Positions 39,668 to 47,846 are shown, numbered from the stretch's first letter. The stretch: DNA of 64,000 nt from an uncultured Oscillibacter sp. (GCA_950097265.1 CATNDJ010000001.1:1-64000), one strand, 5' to 3'. Program-made: numbers and translations. Notes: generated by a model not told the origin, from the sequence alone.

Positions 39668-41374
39668 TTATATCCGATCCTTGCGTCTGGGCGGGTCGGG
39701 AAGTTTTTTGATGATGCGCTCATGGTAGGCCACAGTATCGTCCGGGGCCATGTAGGGCTTGCGCTCCACGGCATCTTGGGCGTACTGCTTGTACCACTGC
39801 GTTCCGTCGGCAGAGACAATTTTGGTATAGTCACCAGAAGGAGCGGTGTATTGATCCACATGGTACATCGCAAAGGAAAGTCCTTCGCTCGCTCCCGATA
39901 CGGTTTCTACGCCGGTGATCCGGCCCCGGCCAATCTCCACATCGGAGTAGATAGGGGCGTCCCGGCTTCCAATGCCGGGAGAGGTATAGCCCATATACGA
40001 AGACAGAGACTGGGCCGCCATGTCGCCGGTAATACTGCCAGCCACCTCGCCGCGGGCCACAGAGCCAATCACATCATTGGCAAAGCTGCCGCCGGCGGCC
40101 AGGGAATGGGAGAATACCATGCCGCCCAGAGTGGGCCGTGCCCCCGCGCCAGCTTGAAAGCGGTTGGTATGCACCCGCTCACTGGAGGATGTGGTATGGA
40201 CCGTCTGGGAGGAGCGTTCCATGTGGGTCTCCGCACGCTGCTCGCCGCCGGAAACAACCGTATTTTCCCTGTGAACACTCCCCTCTGCGCCGCCAGCATA
40301 CACATTTTCGGTCTGCGGCGCATGGACGGTGTTCTCACCGCCGGTAATGACAATACCCTCTTGGGGCGGCACACTGTCAGCAGGAATACTCTCCGGCGGT
40401 GTAACCACAGTCTGCGGTACTGAATCGACAGGTATGCTCTCAGGCGGCGTACCCACAGTCTGCGGCGGGCCGGCCGGAGGAACAGGGGCTGGAGGCTCGC
40501 TGCCAGTGAGGACAACGCCCTCCTGGGGCGGTGTCCCGCCGGGTGCAAGGCTGGTAGGGGGCATATCTACCGCCTGCGGCATCTGGCTGGAGGGCGGAAC
40601 AGGGGCTGGGGGCTCGCTGCCGGTGAGGATGACCCCTTCCTGGGGAGGTGTCCCGCCGGGCATAGGGGCAATAGGCGGCACATTCTCCATAGGGACAGCC
40701 GGGGATGCGGTCACGTTGTCAGTTTGGATCACATCAGCCTGGGGCGGCGTTCCAACAGGAGTGCTGTTCTCGGTATGGATGGGGGAGCCGCCAGCATGTA
40801 CCTCGCTGTTGATATGGGTGTCCGCGTCCACCTGTGCGGCGGTCTGCGCGGCGCTAGCAGCACTGGAGGCTGCGGCCTGCCGCACCTGGTTTTGAGCGGT
40901 ATGGACAGCGGAGGTCTGGGTCGTGGCTGTTCTGACCGCGCTGTTGGTGATATGCCGGCCAGCCATACCGATCAGTCCGCCTTTGAAAAATCCTGCCATT
41001 CCAGAGGAACCGGACTTTCCTGCGGTACTGCCGGCGGCGGAACCGGTGCGGCCAGCACCAGCCCCACGCCCTCCTCCCGCAACCATTGTGACAGCCCTCA
41101 CGGCGATCATGGCCTCGGCCAGCATGGAACCGCCGGTGCGGCCCACGTTGACTCCCAGTGTCGCCATAAAGCTGTCGATCTTCTGCGAGACTTTCAGGAA
41201 CGCAACGGCGCACAGAAACCAGATCAGCACGTTGCCGGTGACCGCCTCCTTGCCGGACGACGCCACCTGGGCCTCCACCTCACTCTCCGTAATGGCAAGA
41301 GCCGGGACGCACAGCGCCGAAAGAACCAGCACCGTCAGGACCAGGATAGTCAAAATGCGTTTGAATTTCTTCAT
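39668..41374 (-). CDS. Secreted/membrane protein with VirB6-tail-like region (locus B)
   Basis: A 568-residue protein. A signal peptide (1-27) is followed by one membrane helix (about 48-65), a G/A/S-rich stretch (about 95-185), a Pro-rich repeat region (about 190-370) with several copies of GGTPPQEGV(I/V)LTGSE, and a C-terminal soluble part (about 440-568). The C-terminal region resembles the tails of Gram-positive VirB6/TrbL proteins and the gene follows virB6 directly, so I read it as the second half of a split VirB6. The start at 41374 has GGAAGGAGA; the longer frame to 41497 overlaps virB6 and lacks a site. Confidence 0.65.
   Translation of the reverse strand: MKKFKRILTILVLTVLVLSALCVPALAITESEVEAQVASSGKEAVTGNVLIWFLCAVAFLKVSQKIDSFMATLGVNVGRTGGSMLAEAMIAVRAVTMVAGGGRGAGAGRTGSAAGSTAGKSGSSGMAGFFKGGLIGMAGRHITNSAVRTATTQTSAVHTAQNQVRQAAASSAASAAQTAAQVDADTHINSEVHAGGSPIHTENSTPVGTPPQADVIQTDNVTASPAVPMENVPPIAPMPGGTPPQEGVILTGSEPPAPVPPSSQMPQAVDMPPTSLAPGGTPPQEGVVLTGSEPPAPVPPAGPPQTVGTPPESIPVDSVPQTVVTPPESIPADSVPPQEGIVITGGENTVHAPQTENVYAGGAEGSVHRENTVVSGGEQRAETHMERSSQTVHTTSSSERVHTNRFQAGAGARPTLGGMVFSHSLAAGGSFANDVIGSVARGEVAGSITGDMAAQSLSSYMGYTSPGIGSRDAPIYSDVEIGRGRITGVETVSGASEGLSFAMYHVDQYTAPSGDYTKIVSADGTQWYKQYAQDAVERKPYMAPDDTVAYHERIIKKLPDPPRRKDRI
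40480..40700. repeat. Internal repeats in the VirB6-tail-like gene
   Basis: Two long copies of about 100 bases (roughly 40481-40585 and 40596-40690) encode GGTPPQEGV-LTGSEPPAPVPP, with additional shorter copies at both sides. Within the gene they form a Pro-rich spacer of variable length. Confidence 0.75.
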
Positions 41375-41388
41375 AGGGTCTCCTTCCG

Positions 41389-42099
41389 TCAGAGTGAAAG
41401 CGGATTGGCAATGAACGCGCCCACCATGCTTACGAACAGCCGCAGGCACCAGGCGTTCATCAGAAGCAGAAAAATCTGCCCCGCAAACATCCTGCACCAG
41501 CTTTTGAAGATGTTGGATGTGGCCTGAGACACGCCCATGGCAAAGGCCACCGGCGCGGTGAACACCATGACGCCCAGCAGCACATACCGCTCCGCCGCCT
41601 CAAACAACAGTTTTAAGTAGTTCCATGCCAGAATGAGGAGCAGAATCAGCACGATCAGAGCCACAGCGCCGTTGGCACATACACCGATGATGGTCAGCAA
41701 GACGGAGTTGAAGTCCGCAAAGCTCAGGTTGGGGAGTGCGGAGGTCAGTATCCAGTCGTAGGGTGTACCGCCGATGTCCAGCGCCATGTCCACGATTTGG
41801 TCGGAGTAGTAGGCCAGGGCGATAAACAGGACGGAACGAATGCTCAGTTTTATTGGGTCCTCCGCCTCGCCGCCTCCGCCAATGCCGAAGTTCTTGAACA
41901 GGTTCCACACCCAAATCAAGAGGATCAGGCCGATTGCCAGAGCCACAAAGATGTCGTACATGGTTTCCGCAGCTGGAAAGTATCGCAGGAATATGCTCAT
42001 GTCGCAGCCCAGCGCGCCCAAAACTGATGTGTTGATCAAATCCAGGCCGTGCATGACTTGTTCCGCGATCCACTCTACAATGCCGTCTAAAATGCCCAT
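41389..42099 (-). CDS. VirB6/TrbL-like channel protein, membrane part (locus B)
   Basis: A 236-residue integral membrane protein with about six helices. The block AERYVLLGVMVFTAPVAFAM and the SWCRMF segment correspond to the membrane region of the locus A virB6 (17634-19583), so the two are paralogues. Unlike locus A, it stops right after the membrane part; the following gene at 39668-41374 supplies the tail-like part. No strong ribosome binding site is visible, and the ATG lies 6 bases past the virB2 stop, so it is probably translated by coupling. Confidence 0.85.
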   Translation of the reverse strand: MGILDGIVEWIAEQVMHGLDLINTSVLGALGCDMSIFLRYFPAAETMYDIFVALAIGLILLIWVWNLFKNFGIGGGGEAEDPIKLSIRSVLFIALAYYSDQIVDMALDIGGTPYDWILTSALPNLSFADFNSVLLTIIGVCANGAVALIVLILLLILAWNYLKLLFEAAERYVLLGVMVFTAPVAFAMGVSQATSNIFKSWCRMFAGQIFLLLMNAWCLRLFVSMVGAFIANPLSL

Positions 42100-42105
42100 G
42101 GACGG

Positions 42106-42486
42106 TTAGGGCGTCCACTGACCGCCGGCGAAGAAGGGGGTAATGTAGGACATGATGAAGCCCAGGGAGTTGAGGATGATCCAGGTGATGACGATGCGCT
42201 TCAGCCAGGCCCGGGATTCGTCCACCGTCCGGCCTGAGCGGGAGAAGTTCATCAGCAGCAGGGCCACAGCCGCCGTCACGATGGCCGCAATAGTGGAGAT
42301 GCCCAGGATCTGGGTGTAGACATCCTTCATCACCTCGCTGGCCTTCGTCCAGAGGGTATCCGCAGCCAGGGCAGGCTGGGCCAGCACCGTTGCCATAGAG
42401 GTTCCGAAGAAGCCCATATAGAGGATGCGTCCGTAGTTACGATGCTTTTTCTGCGGAGTTTCAGAGAGCGTGGTTTTTCGGTTCAA
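42106..42486 (-). CDS. VirB2/TrbC-like pilin-type membrane protein (locus B)
   Basis: A 126-residue protein with a signal-like helix (about 22-41, ending Q-P-A-L-A-A), then helices at about 58-78 and 95-118 and the W-L-K-R-I loop shared with the locus A protein at 19611-19988. TTG 42486 is the start, with AAAAAGGAGG nine bases before it. It is the first gene of the locus B transfer operon and is preceded by a leader with two terminators. Confidence 0.78.
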   Translation of the reverse strand: MNRKTTLSETPQKKHRNYGRILYMGFFGTSMATVLAQPALAADTLWTKASEVMKDVYTQILGISTIAAIVTAAVALLLMNFSRSGRTVDESRAWLKRIVITWIILNSLGFIMSYITPFFAGGQWTP

Positions 42487-42515
42487 TCAGTTACCTCCTT
42501 TTTGTCTCGGAAAAC

Positions 42516-42546
42516 GAAAACAGCGCCCATAAGCGTTGGGCGCTGT
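42516..42546 (-). terminator. Leader terminator B before virB2 (locus B)
   Basis: On the minus strand CAGCGCCCA and TGGGCGCTG form a 9-bp stem with a 7-base loop, followed by TTTTCGTTTT. It ends only about 30 bases before the virB2 start codon. Confidence 0.85.
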
Positions 42547-42564
42547 CCTTTGCGGCGGGAGCAT

Positions 42565-42588
42565 GAAAAAAGACGCCCATCGGCGTCC
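42565..42588 (-). terminator. Leader terminator A before virB2 (locus B)
   Basis: On the minus strand GACGCC and GGCGTC form a stem with a 4-base loop, followed by TTTTTT. A second 7-bp helix (GCGGGAG with CTCCCGC, 42588-42594 and 42555-42561) encloses stem and T run, an arrangement that allows alternative folds. Confidence 0.8.
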
Positions 42589-42632
42589 TCCCGCTGTCGT
42601 TTTCACTTTTGATTACAGTTTTGAGCATACTT

Positions 42633-42661
42633 AGTCTAACATATATAGATTCCCGTGTCAA
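42633..42661 (-). promoter_or_regulatory. Promoter of the virB operon leader (locus B)
   Basis: Read on the minus strand: TTGACA (42661-42656), a 17-base spacer, TAGACT (42638-42633). Transcription would start near 42626 and run about 140 bases through both leader terminators before virB2. Confidence 0.75.
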
Positions 42662-42723
42662 TTCCAAAGCCGTCCCAATTTCGTCCTAAAACTGTCCCAA
42701 TTTTGTACCACGGACAGGCAAAA

Positions 42724-43257
42724 TCAAATTTCCGCCTCCATATCAGGGAAAAAGTCGGCCAGCAGCGTCATACAGTCCTTGGAGGAATAGCCCCAGAGAA
42801 TGGAACTCAGGGCCGCTACCGCCTGCTCCCGCTTCCGGTAATAGGTTGTCCGGCCTATGTCCCGGATATGCGGACGGAGCTGTTCGATGATCTCATTCAC
42901 GTTGTCCAGCTGCTGCGGGGACAGGAAGGTATAGTACAGAAGCCAGTAGTAGGTCTCGCCGCTCTTGTGCCGGGTGCGGAGGATGTCCACCGCATTGTTG
43001 AGCAGCTTGAGCATCTGGTTACTGCGCTCAATGCACCGGGCATGGCTCTCGATCTTCGTGCCGCCCAAGTCGGCCCCAGCCAGATAGGCGGACTCCAGGA
43101 AGTCCTCAATGGTGCTGCCGAACTCGATCTCAAACTCCTTTTTCACCTGCTGGACGGACAGCTCCATGCTCCAGACCACATCCCGGTACTTTTTCAGTAG
43201 CCGCCAGGTGTCGTGGTAACGGGAATCCTCCGGCTTTTTCGCGTGTTTATTTGCCAT
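42724..43257 (-). CDS. Sigma-70 region 4-like regulator (ArpU/DUF1492 type)
   Basis: A 177-residue, mainly helical protein. The C-terminal part (about 115-160) reads as a sigma region 4-type helix-turn-helix (NVNEIIEQLRPHIRDIGRTT, then YYRKREQAVAALSSILWG). Such proteins regulate late operons of phages and mobile elements. The ATG at 43257 has AGGAGG 12 bases upstream; a TTG at 43269 is too close to it. It lies just upstream of the virB promoter and leader, so it is a good candidate activator or anti-terminator of the transfer genes. The link is inference from position. Confidence 0.7.
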   Translation of the reverse strand: MANKHAKKPEDSRYHDTWRLLKKYRDVVWSMELSVQQVKKEFEIEFGSTIEDFLESAYLAGADLGGTKIESHARCIERSNQMLKLLNNAVDILRTRHKSGETYYWLLYYTFLSPQQLDNVNEIIEQLRPHIRDIGRTTYYRKREQAVAALSSILWGYSSKDCMTLLADFFPDMEAEI

Positions 43258-43505
43258 TTTTAGGTTCAACCTCCTAAATTATTGTAGTCGTTTTACCGCA
43301 TATAACTATTTATGAGATCCACACTCGCAGACCATTACTAATTGTCGGCCCGAATAACTACCAGATACTAGATGTTTCCAACTCAATTCGGGTGGGCTTC
43401 CACTCACTGCCTACCATTTCGTCGTTGCAAAGTCCACTCAACTGCGAAAACTGCGTTCACCCTCTTCCTCTCCCTGCAAAATCATCCGATTTTATAGGGT
43501 TCCCA

Positions 43506-44402
43506 TTATCTCTCCGCCATATCGTGGGCAACGAGGGCAGTATAGTAGCTTCCTATGGTGTTGGGGGCATTGAACAGCACCGCCAGCAGGTATTTCTTGA
43601 TGTTGCGAATTTTCGTGGTGTTCTCCCGCATACAGTCCATGACGAACTCAATATGGTTGCTGTTTAGTTTCAGCAACTTGGCTTTTACCAGTTCGGCTGG
43701 GTAATCGTCACCGGCCACCCGGATTGTCTTTCGGGCTGTGCAAACAGTTTCCACCAGCAGCTCCACAATGCCGTCCAATTCCTCCAGGTCAATCTGCGAG
43801 TAGCGCAGGAGATGGTCGTACTCAATATTCTTCTTGATGATGTCCCGAAAAATCTCAACAGCGCTCTGCGTAGCCGCTTCTGTCCCTTTCCTTTCTGGCG
43901 GCGAAGCCGCAACAGCCCCAGCCGTTTCAGCGGGAGGGTGTGAAAGGGAGGGAAAGGAATGGGTACTTGATCGGTCAGTAATAGCTTGGTCTTTAGTTAC
44001 TCTATCTTTATTTAGTTGCGTTGGATTTACCGTTGCCGGTTTTACCGTTGCCGGGTTTTCCGTTGTCGGGTTTTCCGACAACGGTTTATCCGACGACGGC
44101 GACAAAAAAACAGGATGTTCGTGGATGATGTACTCGTTGCTGCTGAACTTGCCGCCCTTGTCCGTGGTCTGGTGGCGCTCGATGTACCCGGCCCGCTCCA
44201 ACTCATTGACGGCGGAACGAATGGCGTCTTTGCTCTCCCGGTTGATGTAGCACAGGCCGGACAGGGTATAGTCCCAATCCTCCGGAAGAGACAACATTTG
44301 TGATAATAGGCCCTTGGCTTTCAGAGACAGAGATTTGTCCCGCAGATGGAAATTTGCCATCACGGTATAGTCCTTGTTTTTCTCCACGCGGAATACCGGC
44401 AT
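43506..44402 (-). CDS. Replication initiator-like protein (winged helix plus DUF6017-type C-terminus), locus B
   Basis: A 298-residue protein. Residues 1-100 form a winged-helix domain: MPVFRVEKNKDYTVMANFHL, LSLKAKGLLSQMLSL, then ESKDAIRSAVNELERAGYIE. The middle (about 105-165) is Thr/Pro/Asn-rich and is encoded by tandem 15-base repeats. The C-terminal 110 residues resemble the C-terminus of the locus A initiator. AAAGGAG precedes the ATG at 44402. Such proteins are annotated as replication initiators or plasmid regulators in Clostridia elements. An intrinsic terminator lies 30 bases upstream, so expression must start within or pass through that terminator. Confidence 0.75.
   Translation of the reverse strand: MPVFRVEKNKDYTVMANFHLRDKSLSLKAKGLLSQMLSLPEDWDYTLSGLCYINRESKDAIRSAVNELERAGYIERHQTTDKGGKFSSNEYIIHEHPVFLSPSSDKPLSENPTTENPATVKPATVNPTQLNKDRVTKDQAITDRSSTHSFPSLSHPPAETAGAVAASPPERKGTEAATQSAVEIFRDIIKKNIEYDHLLRYSQIDLEELDGIVELLVETVCTARKTIRVAGDDYPAELVKAKLLKLNSNHIEFVMDCMRENTTKIRNIKKYLLAVLFNAPNTIGSYYTALVAHDMAER
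44021..44103. repeat. Tandem 15-bp repeats inside the initiator gene (candidate origin iterons, locus B)
   Basis: On the plus strand, units of the form CCGGTTTTACCGTTG follow each other: TTGGATTTACCGTTG, CCGGTTTTACCGTTG, CCGGGTTTTCCGTTG, then two diverged units containing TTTTCCGACAACGG and TTTATCCGACGACGG. The last two convert part of the unit into an inverted form (CGTTGTCGG next to CCGACAACG). They lie in the centre of the gene, as in locus A. Confidence 0.8.
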
Positions 44403-44430
44403 GACGCTCCGCTCCTTTCGATATGTAGGC

Positions 44431-44465
44431 AAGAAAAGAGCCGCAGATGTTCAAAATCTGCGGCT
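44431..44465 (-). terminator. Terminator at the element edge before the locus B initiator gene
   Basis: On the minus strand AGCCGCAGAT and ATCTGCGGCT form a 10-bp stem, followed by CTTTTCTT. It stops transcription coming from rlmD into the element. Confidence 0.85.
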
Positions 44466-44662
44466 CCTATGTGCCAGTGTTCTATTCAATTCTTTGTGTT
44501 CCCACACTCCACATCAATCACGATAGAAACGGTGATGTACTTCTCAATTCGCTTATTTCGGATTTTATCACCCTCTGTGTCAAAAACCACATGAGGCGCA
44601 AAGCATTGGAAACACAGGATTTCTACGAGTTTTCTTTTTGTAGTAATATTATCGTCTCCACG
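44466..44662. other. Probable element-chromosome junction at the rlmD 3' end
   Basis: The mobile region ends within the last codons of rlmD or just after its stop at 44623. RlmD is read as complete up to HVETIILLQ, which is the usual end of the family; the last five residues (K-E-N-S after Q) may come from the element. The rlmD (rumA) 3' end is a known insertion site of integrative elements in Firmicutes. The stretch 44486-44622 has no gene with a start, only an open frame reading DTEGDKIRNKRIEKYITV that may be a remnant. The second attachment copy would lie left of the window. Confidence 0.45.
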
Positions 44663-45993
44663 TGCCTCGTCCCTGGGAACATATCCACCGCCGCCGCCCG
44701 CAGGGCCCGGTAGCCCCGCTCCGCGAACAGCTTTACGTCCCGTCCCAGGGTCCCCGGGTCGCAGGACACGTACACGATGCGCTCCGGCCCCATGGCCGCC
44801 GCCGAGGCCACGACCTCCGGGCTGAGCCCCTTTCGGGGCGGGTCCACCGTAATGACGTCCGGCCGCAAGCCCTGAGCCTCCAGCATAGCCGCCGTGTCCG
44901 CCGCGTCTCCGCAGAAGAACTCCGCGTTTTTCACGCCGTTCCGCGCCGCGTTTTCCTCCGCGTCCCGGATGGCGGCGGGGACGATCTCCGCGCCGATGAC
45001 CCGCCTGGCCCGGCCCGCCAGGCACAGCGTAATGGTCCCCGCGCCGCAGTAAAGGTCCAGGGCCGTCTCCTCCCCCGTCAGGGCGGCGAACTCCAGGGCC
45101 TTGCCGTAGAGAACCTCCGCCTGGTCCCGGTTCACCTGGTAGAAGGAGGGAACCGACAGCTTGAACTCCAATCCGCAGAGGGTGTCCATCAAGAAATCCT
45201 GCCCCCAGAGGGTCCGGTAGCGGTCCCCCAGGATGACATTACCCTTTTTCGTGTTCACATTCAGCACCACGCCCAGGGTCTTTGGCGCGGCGGCCAGGAC
45301 CAGGGCGGCCAGCTCCGCCTCCCGGGGGACCTTCCGTCCGTTGACGACGACGCAGCAGAGGCTCTCTCCCCGGCGGTTGGTCCGCACGTAGACATGGCGG
45401 ATCAGCCCCCGGCCTGTGGCTTCGTCATAGGCCGGGACCTGATAGCGCCTCATCCAGCTCCCCACGGCCCGGGCCGTCCGGTCGCAGACCTCCGGCTGGA
45501 GCAGGCAGCGCTCCACCGGCACCACCCGGTGAGTCCGGGCCTGAAAAAAGCCGATCTCTCCCCCGGGGCCCACTGGGTACTGGCACTTGTTGCGGTAGTG
45601 GTCCGGGTTCCTGGCCCCCAGGATTTCCTCCACCCGGACGCCGGAACCCCCGATGCGGGTCAGGGCGTCCTGGACCCGCTGCCGCTTGGCCCAGAGCTCC
45701 TCCGCGTAGGAGAGGTGGCGGAAGTCACAGCCGCCGCATTTCCCGTAGTAAGGGCAGTCCGGGGCCGCCCGCTCCGGAGAGGGCGTGTGAATCTCCACAA
45801 TCTCCCCCAGGGCGTGGGTCTTCATCACCCGGGTGATTTTCAGGTCGATCCGCTCCCCCCGGACGGCCCGGGGCACGAAGACCACGGCGCCGTCCAGACG
45901 GACGACGCCATAGCCCTCGCTGGAATAGCCCTCTACCAGGGCGGTGTGGACCTGGCCGTTTTTCAAGTATTCCAAGGCGTTTACGACTCCCAC
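44623..45993 (-). CDS. rlmD: 23S rRNA (uracil-C5)-methyltransferase RlmD/RumA family
   Basis: A 456-residue RNA methyltransferase. An N-terminal TRAM domain (about 10-65) is followed by a Cys cluster that binds an iron-sulphur centre (C-P-Y-Y-G-K-C-G-G-C-D-F near 80-91, plus a later Cys) and a SAM-dependent domain with ALDLYCGAGTITL (near 300) and the catalytic region VTVDPPRKGL and VYVSCDPGTLGRD (nucleophile Cys in SCDP). It methylates uracil in 23S rRNA. The start is GTG 45993 overlapping the upstream stop; TTG 45975 is an alternative. The conserved C-terminal HVET motif lies at the element junction. Confidence 0.93.
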   Translation of the reverse strand: MGVVNALEYLKNGQVHTALVEGYSSEGYGVVRLDGAVVFVPRAVRGERIDLKITRVMKTHALGEIVEIHTPSPERAAPDCPYYGKCGGCDFRHLSYAEELWAKRQRVQDALTRIGGSGVRVEEILGARNPDHYRNKCQYPVGPGGEIGFFQARTHRVVPVERCLLQPEVCDRTARAVGSWMRRYQVPAYDEATGRGLIRHVYVRTNRRGESLCCVVVNGRKVPREAELAALVLAAAPKTLGVVLNVNTKKGNVILGDRYRTLWGQDFLMDTLCGLEFKLSVPSFYQVNRDQAEVLYGKALEFAALTGEETALDLYCGAGTITLCLAGRARRVIGAEIVPAAIRDAEENAARNGVKNAEFFCGDAADTAAMLEAQGLRPDVITVDPPRKGLSPEVVASAAAMGPERIVYVSCDPGTLGRDVKLFAERGYRALRAAAVDMFPGTRHVETIILLQKENS

Positions 45994-47582
45994 TTCTCAA
46001 GCAGCTGCCGCAGATCCGCCGCGTACTTGGCCAGGGACTTGTTGTCCCGGCCCTTGCTGCGCTTGATGAACTCGGTGAGCATGTTGCCCACGGACGCCAG
46101 GCGCTCGTAAGCCGGGGCGCTCTTGGAGCCGCTGGCCACCTTGACCTTCCGCTCGGGCAGGTAGCCCCGCTCCAGGATAACGCCCGCCGCCAGATCGTAA
46201 ACCTCCGTATACTGGGGGGCATGGGCGGAAATGCCCATGTTCTCCAGGGTCTGGGCGAAGTGGGGGGCCACCTCCCGGTCCCCGTGGACCACGAAGACGT
46301 GCTGGGGCTTGGGGTTCTGGAAACCGGAAATCCACTTCAGCAGGTGGTCCCGGTCCGCGTGGGAGCTGAGGCCCGTGAAGTTCTCCAAACGGGCCCGGAC
46401 GGTGATTTCCTCGCCGAAGAGCTTCACGCTCTCGGCCCCCTCCAGGAGCTGGCGGCCCAGGGTGCCCTCCCCTTGGAAGCCCACGAAGAGGACGGTGCAT
46501 TCCGGCCGCCAGAGGTTGTGCTTCAGATGGTGCCGGATGCGGCCCGCGTCGCACATGCCGGAGGCGGAGATGATGACTTTCGGGGTCCGGTCCTCGTTGA
46601 GGGCCTTGGACTCCTCGCTGGACTCCGTAGCGTGGAGGTTGGGGAAGCGGAACATGTTCTTGCCCTTGCGCACCAGCCAGACCGCGTCGTGATCCATATA
46701 GCCCCGCAGGTCCCCGTCGAAGATGGACGTGGCCTTCTTCGCCAGGGGAGAGTCGATGTACACCGGGAAGTCCGGGCAGGAGTTCACCATGTGCTGCTCC
46801 TTGATTTCCCGGATGAAGTAGAGAAGCTCCTGGGTCCGGCCCACGGCGAAGGAGGGGATGATGACGTTGCCCCCCCGGGCCATGGTCTCGTCGATGATGC
46901 GGGCCAGCTCGTCGGTGTAGCCCCAGCTCTCCGGGTGGTTCCGGTCGCCGTAGGTGGACTCCATCACCACGTAATCCGCCCCGGCCAGCTGCACCGGGTC
47001 CCGGATGACGGGCTGGTTGATGTTGCCGATGTCCCCGGAGAAGACAATGCTCTTTTTCACCCCGTTCTCCCGCAGGTCCATGGCCACGAAGGCAGAACCC
47101 AGCAGATGCCCCGCGTCGGTGAACTCGATATCCACCCCCTCGCAGAGGTTGATGAGCTCCCCGTACTCGCAGACGACCAGAAATTCCTTGACCCGCTCCG
47201 CGTCCGCCACGGTGTAGAGGGGCTCGGTCCGGGGAGCGCCGGAGCGCTCGCCCTTGCGGTTCTTCCACTCCGCGTCCTGCTCCTGGATGTGGGCGGAGTC
47301 CAGCAGCATAATCTCCAGCAGCTGGGCGGTCAGGCGGGTGGTGAGGATACGGCCCTGGAAGCCCTGCTTGATGAGCATGGGAATCCGGCCGGAGTGGTCG
47401 ATGTGGGCGTGGGTCACCAGCACGTAGTCAATGGTATTGGCGGCGAAGGGAAATTCGCCGTTGGAAACCTCGTCCCGGCCCTGCTGCAGGCCGCAGTCGA
47501 CGAGAATGCGCGTACCGTTGATCTCCAGACAGTGGCAACTTCCGGTGACGCATTGGTCAGCGCCGTAAAAGCTGAGCTTCAT
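45981..47582 (-). CDS. Beta-CASP metallo-beta-lactamase fold RNA nuclease
   Basis: A 533-residue protein. The metallo-beta-lactamase motifs are present: THAHIDHSGR (metal-binding H-x-H-x-D-H), DAGHLLGSAF, and FSGDIGN. The beta-CASP insert follows (about 195-385), with YVVMESTYGDRNHP, then VIISASGMCDAGRIRHHLKH and the final VFVVHGD. This is the CPSF73/KH-less RNase type found as a single domain protein in bacteria; it probably acts on RNA. The C-terminal 60 residues are an extra helical tail. It overlaps rlmD by 13 bases, suggesting co-expression. Confidence 0.88.
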   Translation of the reverse strand: MKLSFYGADQCVTGSCHCLEINGTRILVDCGLQQGRDEVSNGEFPFAANTIDYVLVTHAHIDHSGRIPMLIKQGFQGRILTTRLTAQLLEIMLLDSAHIQEQDAEWKNRKGERSGAPRTEPLYTVADAERVKEFLVVCEYGELINLCEGVDIEFTDAGHLLGSAFVAMDLRENGVKKSIVFSGDIGNINQPVIRDPVQLAGADYVVMESTYGDRNHPESWGYTDELARIIDETMARGGNVIIPSFAVGRTQELLYFIREIKEQHMVNSCPDFPVYIDSPLAKKATSIFDGDLRGYMDHDAVWLVRKGKNMFRFPNLHATESSEESKALNEDRTPKVIISASGMCDAGRIRHHLKHNLWRPECTVLFVGFQGEGTLGRQLLEGAESVKLFGEEITVRARLENFTGLSSHADRDHLLKWISGFQNPKPQHVFVVHGDREVAPHFAQTLENMGISAHAPQYTEVYDLAAGVILERGYLPERKVKVASGSKSAPAYERLASVGNMLTEFIKRSKGRDNKSLAKYAADLRQLLEKWES

Positions 47583-47846
47583 ATGGGGCCCTCCTTATCT
47601 CTTAGTACAAATCATTGTAACACATTTTGACGGAATATACAAGGAACAATCCGATGATTTTGCCCAGTTTAGAGAAAATGTCCAGGCCGTCCGGAGGGCA
47701 CCCTTTTTTTGTGAATTTTTTTCGGGAGCCCCCAATTTCCTTTGCATTCCAGGGAAAACTGTGGTAAGCTATGCTTGTTTTATTATGAAAACTTTTATGC
47801 CGTCTTCTTGGGCGGCGGAACAATAGAAAGGAAGTTTCAAACAATC

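Noticed and set aside
43270-43505. Gap before the sigma-like gene checked for promoters, repeats and RNA genes
   Set aside because: A TACAAT that could be a -10 box lies near its ribosome binding site, but no matching -35 or other structure was convincing.
47583-47846. Possible SecA promoter (TTGCAT with TAAGCT)
   Set aside because: The boxes are weak and several alignments are possible, so no single promoter could be supported.
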